Positions 25,438 to 33,716 of a stretch of 64,000 nt of DNA are shown here, piece by piece. Position 1 is the stretch's first letter. Each line of letters starts with the position of its first letter. This DNA is from Roseivivax sediminis. Its GTDB lineage: Bacteria; Pseudomonadota; Alphaproteobacteria; Rhodobacterales; Rhodobacteraceae. The stretch lies in NCBI RefSeq assembly GCF_900112685.1, contig NZ_FOMS01000012.1, forward strand, positions 62,001-126,000. Direction: 5' to 3'. The notes under the pieces were generated by a model. That model was not told the DNA's origin and did not search any database. It saw only the letters and a program-made list of their open reading frames with translations. The position numbers were made by a program, and so were the translations under genes.

Positions 25438-26410
25438 CGCGGCCTCCGAGGTCGAGATAGGGGGTTGCGGCGTGATCCCAGAAAAGCGCCGTGTCGGTAC
25501 CGTCGGTCAGCGCCACCTTGCTGCCATGCGTGACGTGGCCGATGGCGCGGGCGTCGATGCCGCGCGCATCGAAACGGGCCGAGAGGGCGGCGGCGTCTTC
25601 TGGCGTCACCGACAGCAGGAAACCGAAGCTGGGGAAGCTGCGCAGCCAGCGCGTCACCGGCACGCCGCCGGGCGGCGCCAGCGCGGACACGTCCAGAACC
25701 ATCCCCACGCCGGAGCATTCCGCCAGCATCAGCGCCGTTCCGGCGATCCCGCCCTGGCTGATGTCCTTGCCGGCGCGCACGAGCCCCGCCTCGGCCAGTT
25801 CGGGCAGGAGCGCGAGATCGGCGCGGAGCCGTGCCGCCGGTGCCTCCCCGGCGGCGAAGAAATTGTCGAAGCTGCGATACGCGCCGCGCCGGTCGATGGC
25901 GGCGATCAACACGTCGCCCGGGGTCGCGTCGAAACTGGTGATGACCCGTGTCGCCCGGCCGAAGACGGAGGCGGCGAGGCCCAGTTCCCCGGCGGCGAAA
26001 TTCGTGTGCCCGCCGACGAGCGGTACGCCGTAGGCGGCCGACGCGTCCCGCAGACCTTGCAGGAGCGGTGCGGCAGCCTCGGCGCCCGGCGCCCAGACCT
26101 GGCTGAGGATGGCGCTGGCGCGGCCGCCCATCGCGGCGATGTCCGACAGGTTGACCATGACCGCGCACCAGCCCGCGAACCACGGATCGTCCGCGACGAA
26201 GCCGGGGATGAACCCTTCGCCGGCGAGAAGGTCGAAGCCCCCCTCGCGCGGCAGCACCGCGGCGTCGTCGCCGGGCGCCCCGGCACTGCCCGCGTCGAGT
26301 CCGAGCGCGCGGACTGCCGACCCGATTGCCAGCTTGGAGCGGATCGCGGGATGCGCGCGCAGCTCTTCGGCAAGCGCGGCCAGGGGCGACAGAGCCGTGT
26401 TCACGTTCAT
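25430..26410 (-). CDS. nitF: Nit1C AIR-synthase-like protein (sll0787 family)
   Basis: A 326-residue member of the PurM/SelD/HypE/ThiL ATP-binding fold. An N-terminal GDDAAVL motif (about residue 47), a GGHTNF segment and the C-terminal domain with GKDISQGGIAGTALMLAE are visible. Proteins of this fold phosphorylate carboxylates, amides or thio-compounds through acyl-phosphates; the substrate here is unknown. It is specific to Nit1C clusters. The ATG at 26410 overlaps the nitE stop by four bases; a longer frame upstream is not protein-like. Confidence 0.85.
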   Translation of the reverse strand: MNVNTALSPLAALAEELRAHPAIRSKLAIGSAVRALGLDAGSAGAPGDDAAVLPREGGFDLLAGEGFIPGFVADDPWFAGWCAVMVNLSDIAAMGGRASAILSQVWAPGAEAAAPLLQGLRDASAAYGVPLVGGHTNFAAGELGLAASVFGRATRVITSFDATPGDVLIAAIDRRGAYRSFDNFFAAGEAPAARLRADLALLPELAEAGLVRAGKDISQGGIAGTALMLAECSGVGMVLDVSALAPPGGVPVTRWLRSFPSFGFLLSVTPEDAAALSARFDARGIDARAIGHVTHGSKVALTDGTDTALFWDHAATPYLDLGGRVA

Positions 26411-26961
26411 CGCGCCGCCTCTTCGCGCGGCGGGCAGCGGTGATACCAGCCGGCGACCGGGTCGGGGCAGGGCGGGTAGGCCGCGAGGTCTGCCTGCATC
26501 CGCATGTGGGGTACGCCGTGCAGGGACACCTCCTGGATGTCCTGCCAGTGGAGGCGGCGGAACATCGGCACGTTCTGCATCTGCACATGCGCCAGGAACG
26601 TCGTGCAGCCGCGCGCCCGCGCGGTGCGGACAGCGAGGCGGATAAGTTCCACCCCCAGCCGGCTGATGGCGCGGAAATCGCGGTCGACCGCGAGGCGCGA
26701 GCCCCACCAGAGGCCGGGCGCGTCCTCGTGGATGCGCACGGTGCCGACGATCTCGTCGGCCTCGCTGGCATAGGTCGACAGCGCGACGAGATGCGTGGCC
26801 ACAAGGTCGATCTCGTCGCGGTCGTGGCCCTCGAAGATGCGCTGCTCGGTCACGAAGACGCGGTGACGCAGCGCCGCCGCGCCGCGCGCCTCGAACGGGG
26901 TCGAGGCGGCGCGGATGTAGTAGCCCGGGCACTGGAACTGGCGCGGTTCGACCTCGATCAT
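26407..26961 (-). CDS. nitE: Nit1C GNAT N-acetyltransferase (MSMEG_0567 family)
   Basis: A 184-residue GNAT-fold acetyltransferase. The N-terminal FRHRVFVTEQ-like segment (LRHRVFVTEQRIF), the VGTVRIHEDAPGLWWGSRLAVDRDFR strands and the acetyl-CoA loop around SRLGVELIRLAV are typical. The MSMEG_0567/Sll0786 family is confined to Nit1C clusters; its acyl acceptor is unknown. It is coupled to nitD and nitF by four-base overlaps. Confidence 0.85.
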   Translation of the reverse strand: MIEVEPRQFQCPGYYIRAASTPFEARGAAALRHRVFVTEQRIFEGHDRDEIDLVATHLVALSTYASEADEIVGTVRIHEDAPGLWWGSRLAVDRDFRAISRLGVELIRLAVRTARARGCTTFLAHVQMQNVPMFRRLHWQDIQEVSLHGVPHMRMQADLAAYPPCPDPVAGWYHRCPPREEAAR

Positions 26962-28082
26962 GCCGCGCCCTCCGCCGGCACGCGCAGCGTCTCGTAGGAG
27001 GCAAGGGCCGAACAGGCGCCGCAGCGGCCGCAGCCGGCCTTGATGTCCTCCGACCGGATGCCGGCGCGCACGATCATCTCGCCCAGGGGGCGCAGGAGCG
27101 AGGCCATGAACTCGGGCGTCGGCGCCGGGTGGCTTTCCAGCGGCGTGCCGGAGATCGGCACGAACGGCACCACGAAGGGATAGACGCCGAGCGCGCAGAG
27201 CCTTTCGGCGGTCGACAGGATCGCCTCGCGCGTGTCGCCGAGCCCGGCGAGGATGTAGGTCGAGACCTGCCCGCGGCCGAACACGCGCACCGCCGCCTCG
27301 AAGCTGCTCCAGTACTTCTCGAGCGGCACCGACGCCTTGCCCGGCATGATGCGCTGGCGGACCTCGGGCGTCACCGCCTCCAGATGCATGCCGAGGCTGT
27401 CGATCCCGGCTTCGGCCATGCGGGCGTGCCAGGCATCGTCCTCGGGCGGCTCCACCTGCGCCTGAAGCGGCAGGTCGACGGCGGCGCGGATGGCGCGGGC
27501 GCTGTCGACCATCACCGCCGCGCCCCGGTCCTTGCCGCGGGGCGTGCCGGTGGTCAGCACCATGTGCCTGACACCGTCAAGCTCCACCGCCGCCTTCGCG
27601 ACCTCGGCAAGCTGCGCGGGCGTCTTGTGCGCGACGGTGCGGCCGGCGGCGAGCGACTGGCCGATGGCGCAGAACTGGCATGTCTTCTTGCGGCTTTCGT
27701 AGCGGATGCAGGTCTGCAGCACGGTGGTCGCCAGCACGTCGCGCGAATGGAGCGCGGCGATATGGCTATAGGGGATGCCGTCCGCGGTGCGCAGCGCGTA
27801 GAACTTCGCCCGCGTGGGGAAGCGAACCGTCGCGACCTCGCGCCCCTCGCAGGTCACGCGGGCCGCGCCGGTGTCGTCGGGCGCATCGACGAGGTAGGGG
27901 CTGTCGAAGCTGGGCGCGGTGTGCACAGGGATCATCACGGTTCTCTCGCCGATGGTGATCGCCTTGTGGTCCGACGGGCCCGCGCCGCCGCGCCGGCTGT
28001 CGTGCCCGGCACGCGGATCGACGAGCCGCATCCCCCGCGTCTGCAATTCGTTGATGAGGCCGGAGTGCGAAAGTTCAGACAT
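26958..28082 (-). CDS. nitD: Nit1C radical SAM protein (MSMEG_0568 family)
   Basis: A 374-residue radical SAM enzyme. The cluster-binding cysteines are C125, C135 and C138, giving the spacing CX9CX2C rather than the canonical CX3CX2[10 protein letters not shown] follows as the SAM-binding region and the TIM-barrel strands continue to about residue 320. A second cysteine set, CGRCGAC (C351, C354, C357), sits near the C-terminus and could bind another cluster or substrate. The overall fold is biotin-synthase-like. Its reaction is unknown. It overlaps nitC by eight bases and nitE by four. Confidence 0.88.
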   Translation of the reverse strand: MSELSHSGLINELQTRGMRLVDPRAGHDSRRGGAGPSDHKAITIGERTVMIPVHTAPSFDSPYLVDAPDDTGAARVTCEGREVATVRFPTRAKFYALRTADGIPYSHIAALHSRDVLATTVLQTCIRYESRKKTCQFCAIGQSLAAGRTVAHKTPAQLAEVAKAAVELDGVRHMVLTTGTPRGKDRGAAVMVDSARAIRAAVDLPLQAQVEPPEDDAWHARMAEAGIDSLGMHLEAVTPEVRQRIMPGKASVPLEKYWSSFEAAVRVFGRGQVSTYILAGLGDTREAILSTAERLCALGVYPFVVPFVPISGTPLESHPAPTPEFMASLLRPLGEMIVRAGIRSEDIKAGCGRCGACSALASYETLRVPAEGAA

Positions 28083-29049
28083 CCTGCTCTTCCTCCGTAG
28101 CTGGAAGGGGATCGGGAAATGTAGTCGCGTGCCTCGGCCGGGCGGGGCGCGTGTCGTGCGACAGGCTCAGAAGCTCGGGCCGGGCGTAATGGCCGACGCT
28201 GTCCATCATCCGCTTGCGCTTGGCGATCAGGCGCATGTCGAGATCGGCGATCAGGATGCCTTCGTTCTGCGTCAGCGGCTCGGCCAGGTGCCGGCCCTCG
28301 GGGGAGACGATGCAGGTCATGCAGCCATCGCGAAGGCCCTTCTGAAGCGCGGGGTCGGGGTGGATCGCGGCGATCTGCTCTTCGCTCAGCCAGCCGGTGG
28401 CGTTGACCACGAAGCAGCCCGCCTCCAGCGCGTGGTGGCGCATGGTCACCTCGATCTGCTCGCCGAAGACCGGGCCGACGAGCGATCCGGGGAACTGCGC
28501 GGCGTGGATCTCTTCGTGCTGGGTCATCAGCGCGTAGCGGGCGAGGGGATTGTAATGCTCCCAGCAGGCCAGCGCGCCGACGCGGCCGACGCGGGTCTGG
28601 ACCACCGAAAGCCCGGCGCCGTCGCCTTGGCCCCAGACCATGCGCTCATGGTAGGTCGGCGTGATCTTGCGACGCCTCAGCGCCAGCATGCCGTCCGCGT
28701 CGAAGATGAGCTGCGTGTTGTAGAGCGATCCGTGATCGCGTTCGTTCACGCCAAGCACCACCACCACGCCGCGCTTGGCGCAGGCATCGGCCACCGCCTG
28801 AGTCTCGGGCGAGGGGACGACCACGGCCTCTGCCATCAGCTCCAGATGCGGCTTGCCCTGCTGCACGGGCGGCAGCACGAAGGAGAAGTAGGGATAGTAG
28901 GGCACGAAGGTCTCGGGGAAGACGATGAACTCGGCCCCCTTGTCGCCGGCTTCCGCGATGGCGTTCAGCACACGCTCCATTGTGCCGGCGCGGCCCGAAA
29001 GGTCGGGCGCGATCTGGACGGCGGCGGCGCGGACGGTGTCGGTTCTCAT
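28075..29049 (-). CDS. nitC: Nit1C nitrilase
   Basis: A 324-residue nitrilase of the Nit6803 class, cleaving a nitrile to carboxylate and ammonia. The catalytic triad is complete: E46 in [16 protein letters not shown]128 in [19 protein letters not shown] and C162 in [11 protein letters not shown]. The ATG at 29049 fits the conserved N-terminus; the frame is open 14 codons further. In other bacteria this cluster is required for growth on cyanide as nitrogen source, so cyanide or a cyanide-derived nitrile is the suspected substrate. It lies 73 bases after nitB and overlaps nitD. Confidence 0.93.
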   Translation of the reverse strand: MRTDTVRAAAVQIAPDLSGRAGTMERVLNAIAEAGDKGAEFIVFPETFVPYYPYFSFVLPPVQQGKPHLELMAEAVVVPSPETQAVADACAKRGVVVVLGVNERDHGSLYNTQLIFDADGMLALRRRKITPTYHERMVWGQGDGAGLSVVQTRVGRVGALACWEHYNPLARYALMTQHEEIHAAQFPGSLVGPVFGEQIEVTMRHHALEAGCFVVNATGWLSEEQIAAIHPDPALQKGLRDGCMTCIVSPEGRHLAEPLTQNEGILIADLDMRLIAKRKRMMDSVGHYARPELLSLSHDTRPARPRHATTFPDPLPATEEEQDV

Positions 29050-29122
29050 TCTCGTGGCCTTTCCGGGGAAGGGAATGGCCCGGGCCGCCAACGCGCGGCG
29101 GCCCGGCGACGGGCGGCGGCTC

Positions 29123-29605
29123 TCACACCGTCCAGGTGTCGAGGATCACGGCGTCGGCCTTCTTGTGCAGCAGGATGCAGTCGAGCACGTCCTGCGGCGC
29201 GATCGGCGTGATCCCGGGCAACAGCGACGGCTCCCCGTGGCCATAGAGCGCCTGCAACGCGAAGCGGCAGGCATAGATCTTGCCGCCTTCGCCCATGAAC
29301 TTATTGAGGTTGGCGGCGAAATTCTGGTGGCCGGGAAACGCCTCGTCCCCGAGCGTCGGAAACCCGCGCTGGATGCCCAGCGTCACGCCCGGCCCATAGA
29401 GCAGGATCGACGTCTCGTAGCCCTTCCGGTTGAGCCGGATGGCGTTGAGGATGTTCACGAGCCCGATGGACCCCTCGAAGGCCACCGTGTGGAAGGTGAC
29501 GAGCGCCTTCTCCCCTCCCTCGGCCTTCACGTCCTCGAAGACCTTGTCCTCGTAGTCGACGAAGTAGTCGCCGTCCTTGTGCGCTTCCGCGGTGACTGCA
29601 GGCAT
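29123..29605 (-). CDS. nitB: Nit1C leader protein (MSMEG_0572 family)
   Basis: A 160-residue protein of the MSMEG_0572/Sll0783 family, first gene of the Nit1C operon and of unknown activity. It contains [30 protein letters not shown] and a C-terminal [10 protein letters not shown], reading like a DsrE-type alpha/beta fold, although the family assignment rests mainly on context and wording. CAGGAG lies eleven bases upstream of the ATG. A 258-base spacer separates it from the divergent MocR gene. Confidence 0.87.
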   Translation of the reverse strand: MPAVTAEAHKDGDYFVDYEDKVFEDVKAEGGEKALVTFHTVAFEGSIGLVNILNAIRLNRKGYETSILLYGPGVTLGIQRGFPTLGDEAFPGHQNFAANLNKFMGEGGKIYACRFALQALYGHGEPSLLPGITPIAPQDVLDCILLHKKADAVILDTWTV

Positions 29606-29678
29606 CTTCCACTCCTGTTGGTTACGTGAGTCGGATGGAGCCTGCTGCGATTGATCCGATCAAATGGCAGTGTAATAT

Positions 29679-29806
29679 GCATACAATAATTGCCCCGGTT
29701 TGATGGCTGCAGGCGTTACAAACGCATAAAGCGCGTGCATAAGCTGCCTTGAGGAGCAGAACGTAAAACCAAGCGGAGGGCATGGAGCATTCAATTTTGC
29801 ATACAA
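29679..29806. promoter_or_regulatory. GCATA-type operator array between nitB and mocR gene
   Basis: The 258-base divergent spacer has four same-orientation sites: GCATACAA at 29679-29686 and again at 29799-29806 (exactly 120 bases apart), and GCATAA at 29724-29729 and 29737-29742 (13 bases apart). The last copy sits inside the near-palindrome CAATTTTGCATACAAATTG (29792-29810). MocR-type regulators commonly bind direct repeats, so these are candidate sites for the adjacent regulator. The local AT content is much higher than in flanking genes. Confidence 0.5.
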
Positions 29807-29863
29807 ATTGGGTTCAATCGGCCATGCGGGTCACGTAGAACCTGACAACACGGGGGACGATTC

Positions 29864-31231
29864 GTGACGGACTGGATACCGGGGACGCTCGAGCGCGGCG
29901 CGCCGCGCTACATCGCCATCGCGGACGCCATCGCCCGCGACATAAGGGACGGCCGGCTATCGGACGGGATGCGCCTGCCGCCGCAGCGCCAGCTTGCCGA
30001 AGCGCTGGGCATCGACTTCACCACCGTCTCGCGCGCCTACGCGGAGGCGCGGGCGCGAGGACACGTCGAGGGGCATGTCGGCCGCGGCACCTTCGTGCGC
30101 GGCAGCGTCGTGTCGACCCGGCCCGATCCCGCGCGGACGGGTGAGGCGGATTTCTCCATGAACATGCCACCCGAGCCGGCGGACCCCGCCCTTTGCCGTC
30201 GGATGCAGGAGGGGCTGGGCTACGTGTCGGCAAACCTCGTCGCGCTGCTGCGCTACCAGGCGCCGCTGGGCTCGGACCGCGACAAGGCCGCGGCGTCGAG
30301 CTGGCTGTCCATGCGCGGCATGGTGCCGAGCCTCGAACGGGTGGCGGTCACGCCCGGCGCGCACGCGACCATGGCCGCGATCCTCTCCATCGTCACCCGC
30401 CCCGGCGATACCGTGCTGTGCGAGGCCGTCACCTATCCCGGCTTTCGCAACGTCGCGGGCCGTTTCGGCCTGCGGCTCGTCGGGATCGAGATGGATGATT
30501 GCGGCATTGTGCCCGAGGCGCTGGAGGCGGAGATCCGGGCGCATGGGCCGAAGGCGCTTTATCTCAACCCGACACTCCAGAACCCCACGACGCTGACCAT
30601 GCCGCCGGCGCGGCGCGAGGCTGTGGCGGAGATCCTGCTGCGCCATGGCCTGCGTCTGATCGAGGACGACGCCTACGGCTTCATCCCGGTCAAGGCGCCG
30701 GCGCCCATCGCGCTCGCCGCGCCGGAGCTGACCTGGCATATCGGCGGGCTGGCCAAGTGCATCGGGGCGGGGCTGCGCCTCGCCTTCACCATCGCACCGA
30801 CGCCCGATTGCGCGCATCGGCTGTTCCAGGCGATCCGGGCGCTGTCGGTGATGCCCTCGCCCCTGTCGATGGCGCTGACAACCCAGTGGATCGAGGACGG
30901 CACCGCCGACGGCATCCGCCGCTTCATCCGCGCCGAAAGCGCCGCGCGGCAGGACATCGCGGCGGAGGTCCTGAGCGCCCTGCGGTTCCGCGCCGCGGAC
31001 CACGCCTTCAACCTCTGGCTCGACCTGCCCGAAGGCGTCAGCCGCGCGGAGGTGGTGGCGCGCATGACGCGCCGGCCGCTCGGCCTGATGCCCTCGGACA
31101 CCTTCACCGTGGAGGGGCCGCCGGCCGAACGGCTGCGCGTCTGTCTCGGCGGTCCGATCGGGCGCGAGGCGCTGCGCGAGAACCTGCGCCACCTCGTGAA
31201 CGCCTGTGGCGCGCCCGCCTTCATCGGGTAG
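29864..31231 (+). CDS. MocR/PdxR-type regulator (GntR HTH fused to aminotransferase fold)
   Basis: A 455-residue chimera: a GntR winged helix (about residues 14-80, LPPQRQLAEALGIDFTTVSRAYAEARARG) joined to a fold-type I aminotransferase domain. The PLP lysine is K298 in GGLAKCIGAGLRLAF and the tyrosine-rich YLNPTLQNPTT segment is the usual PLP contact. Such proteins sense a small amino compound or PLP adduct. The start codon is GTG. It is divergent from nitB and so is the obvious regulator of the Nit1C cluster; its effector is unknown. It ends nine bases from the convergent M20 gene. Confidence 0.9.
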   Translation: MTDWIPGTLERGAPRYIAIADAIARDIRDGRLSDGMRLPPQRQLAEALGIDFTTVSRAYAEARARGHVEGHVGRGTFVRGSVVSTRPDPARTGEADFSMNMPPEPADPALCRRMQEGLGYVSANLVALLRYQAPLGSDRDKAAASSWLSMRGMVPSLERVAVTPGAHATMAAILSIVTRPGDTVLCEAVTYPGFRNVAGRFGLRLVGIEMDDCGIVPEALEAEIRAHGPKALYLNPTLQNPTTLTMPPARREAVAEILLRHGLRLIEDDAYGFIPVKAPAPIALAAPELTWHIGGLAKCIGAGLRLAFTIAPTPDCAHRLFQAIRALSVMPSPLSMALTTQWIEDGTADGIRRFIRAESAARQDIAAEVLSALRFRAADHAFNLWLDLPEGVSRAEVVARMTRRPLGLMPSDTFTVEGPPAERLRVCLGGPIGREALRENLRHLVNACGAPAFIG

Positions 31232-31240
31232 GGGTGGCCC

Positions 31241-32404
31241 TCAGCGGGCCGGCAGGCGCCGCTCCACGATCTCGGCCCACCACGAACAGCCGGCGGGAAT
31301 CGTCTCGTCGTTGAAGTCGTAATCGGGCGAATGCACCGACGCGGTGTCGCCGTTGCCGACGAGGATGTAGGCGCCGGGCCGCTCTTCCAGCATGAAGGCG
31401 AAATCCTCGCCGCCCATGACGAGGTCCGCATCCTCGCAGCTTCCCGCGACAGCCTGCGCCACCTCGGCGGCAAAGGCGGTCTGTTCCTCGGCGTTCACCA
31501 TCACCGGGTAGTTGCGGATGTAATCGACGCTCGCCCGCGCGCCGAAGGCTTCCGCCACGGAGGTGCAGATCGCGGTGAGCCGCGTTTCGGCCAGGTCGCG
31601 CACCTCGGGCGACAGGGTGCGCACGGTGCCCTTCAGGTGGACCTTCTGCGGGATCACGTTGAAGGCCGAGGACGAGGTCCGGAACGACGTGACCGACACC
31701 ACCACTTGCGCCACCGGGTCGGCGTTGCGGCTGGCGATGGTCTGGAGCGCGGTGACGATCTGCGCGGCGACGACCGTGGTGTCGATGGTCTCGTGCGGCT
31801 TGGCGGCATGGCCGCCGCGGCCCTCCACCTCGACCTCGAAGAGGTCGGTGGCGGCGAAGAAGGGACCGGGGCGGATCTGGAACTGGCCCACCGGCACGCC
31901 GGGCCAGTTGTGCATGCCGTAGACCTCCTCGATCCCCCAGCGGTCCATCATCCCGTCGCGGCACATCTCGCGCCCGCCGCCGCCGCCCTCCTCGGCCGGC
32001 TGGAAGATCACCACGACGGTGCCGTCGAAATTGCGCGTCTCGCACAGGTACTGCGCCGCGCCCAGCAGCATCGCCGTGTGTCCGTCATGGCCGCAGGCAT
32101 GCATCGCCCCGTCGACCGTGGAGGCATGATCGGCCCCCGTGGTCTCGTGGATCGGCAGCGCGTCCATGTCCGCGCGCAACCCGATCGTCCGCCCCGAGGC
32201 GGTGGAGCGCCCTCGGATCACCCCGACGACGCCGGTGCGCCCGATGCCGGTCGTGACCTCGTCGCAGCCGAAGGCGCGCAGCTTCTCGGCCACGATGCCG
32301 GCGGTGCGGTGCGTCTCGAACAGGATCTCGGGGTGCCGGTGCAGGTCGCGGCGCCAGGCGGTGATGTCGCCGTGCAGTTCGGCAAAGCGGTTCTTGACCG
32401 GCAT
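31241..32404 (-). CDS. M20D-family amidohydrolase (hippurate hydrolase-like)
   Basis: A 387-residue zinc amidohydrolase. Metal ligands are visible in ADMDALPI, HACGHDGHT, EEGGGGG and the late GGEDFAFM; the dimerisation domain includes GGHAAKPHETID. Proteins of this group remove N-acyl groups from amino acids or hydrolyse indole-acetyl and benzoyl amides. The ATG at 32404 gives the family's usual start (FAELHGDITAWRRDLHRHPE); a much longer open frame upstream overlaps the divergent argE region and is not used. It is divergent from argE with 148 bases between starts. Confidence 0.9.
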   Translation of the reverse strand: MPVKNRFAELHGDITAWRRDLHRHPEILFETHRTAGIVAEKLRAFGCDEVTTGIGRTGVVGVIRGRSTASGRTIGLRADMDALPIHETTGADHASTVDGAMHACGHDGHTAMLLGAAQYLCETRNFDGTVVVIFQPAEEGGGGGREMCRDGMMDRWGIEEVYGMHNWPGVPVGQFQIRPGPFFAATDLFEVEVEGRGGHAAKPHETIDTTVVAAQIVTALQTIASRNADPVAQVVVSVTSFRTSSSAFNVIPQKVHLKGTVRTLSPEVRDLAETRLTAICTSVAEAFGARASVDYIRNYPVMVNAEEQTAFAAEVAQAVAGSCEDADLVMGGEDFAFMLEERPGAYILVGNGDTASVHSPDYDFNDETIPAGCSWWAEIVERRLPAR

Positions 32405-32552
32405 GAAGGCTCCGAAGGATTTGATCAGGTTTCCGCGACACTGCCCGAGCGCACGCCGGGCTGCAAGGTCGCCGCCGGCTCCGGGCCCCGTGCCGGGCGG
32501 CGCGGTGGGCAGGCTCTGGCCCCTTGCGCCGCAACGCGCTACCGCTGGGGCC

Positions 32553-33716
32553 ATGACCGCCCGCCTGTCCCCCCGCGAAATCCTCGATGCGCTCGTCGCC
32601 TTCCCGACGGTGAGCCGCGACAGCAACCTTGCGCTCGTCGACTGGGTCGAGCGCTACCTCGCCGCGCACGGCATCGCCGCGCACCGCCACTGGAACGAGG
32701 CGGGGGACAAGGCGGCGCTCTACGCCCATGTCGGGCCGGATGTGCCCGGCGGCGTCATCCTGTCCGGGCACAGCGACGTGGTGCCGGTCGACGGGCAGGA
32801 CTGGACCGTCGATCCCTGGACGGTGACGGAGCGGGACGGGAAACTGATCGGGCGCGGCACGACCGACATGAAGGGCTTCGACGCGCTGGCAATCTGGGCG
32901 CTGGTGGAGGCTCGGCACGCGCGCCTTTCGCGCCCCCTGCAACTTGCCCTGTCCTACGACGAGGAGATCGGCTGCGCCGGCGCGCCGCCGCTCATCGCCG
33001 CGATGGCGAGGCTGCCGCGCGCGGGCACGGTCATCGTCGGTGAGCCGACGGGGCTGCGCCCCGTAACCGGCCACAAGGGCGGCGTGAGCTTCGCCGTCCA
33101 TGTCCTTGGATTTGAAATACATTCCTCCATGCAGCACCGCGGCGTGTCGGCGATCATGTGGGGTGCGAAGCTGATCGACTGGGCCAACGGGGTAAACGAG
33201 TCCGGCTTCGCGGCGGAGCCCAGCGCACTGGCCGCGCCGTTCGAGCCATCGTGCACCACGCTGCATGTGGGGCAGATTTCCGGCGGCACCGCCCACAACA
33301 TCACCGCGAAGGACTGCACCTTTTCGCTCGGCGCGCGGGTCGTCCCGGGCGAGTCGCCCGACGACTGGCGCGCGCGGATCCGGGGCGCGGCGGCAGCCAT
33401 TTCCACCGACATGCGCGCGGTCCGCCCCGAGACCGGCATCGAGATCACCGAAACCTTCGCGCTGCCCCCGCTGGTGCCCGAAGCGGGCGGTGCGGCCGAG
33501 GCCCTGGTGCGCCGCCTGACCGGCGACAACGGCCCGGCCGGGGCGGTCAGCTTCGGCACGGAGGCGAGCCATTTCCAGGCCGCCGGCTACTCGACGGTGG
33601 TCTGCGGGCCGGGCGACATCGCCGTCGCGCATCAGCCGGACGAGTTCATCACCGTCGCCCAGTTCGAAGCCGGCCACGCCTTCATGCACCGCCTGATCGA
33701 GGAGCTGTCCGCATGA
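32553..33716 (+). CDS. argE: Acetylornithine deacetylase
   Basis: A 387-residue M20 peptidase-family enzyme matching ArgE, which deacetylates N2-acetylornithine. The zinc-site segments are HSDVVPVDGQDW, GRGTTDMKGFDA, SYDEEIGCAG and the late HQPDEFITVAQF. Because alphaproteobacteria usually make ornithine by ArgJ, this copy may act in catabolism of other N-acyl amino acids; the following FAD oxidoreductase, overlapping by four bases, fits that idea. Confidence 0.85.
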   Translation: MTARLSPREILDALVAFPTVSRDSNLALVDWVERYLAAHGIAAHRHWNEAGDKAALYAHVGPDVPGGVILSGHSDVVPVDGQDWTVDPWTVTERDGKLIGRGTTDMKGFDALAIWALVEARHARLSRPLQLALSYDEEIGCAGAPPLIAAMARLPRAGTVIVGEPTGLRPVTGHKGGVSFAVHVLGFEIHSSMQHRGVSAIMWGAKLIDWANGVNESGFAAEPSALAAPFEPSCTTLHVGQISGGTAHNITAKDCTFSLGARVVPGESPDDWRARIRGAAAAISTDMRAVRPETGIEITETFALPPLVPEAGGAAEALVRRLTGDNGPAGAVSFGTEASHFQAAGYSTVVCGPGDIAVAHQPDEFITVAQFEAGHAFMHRLIEELSA

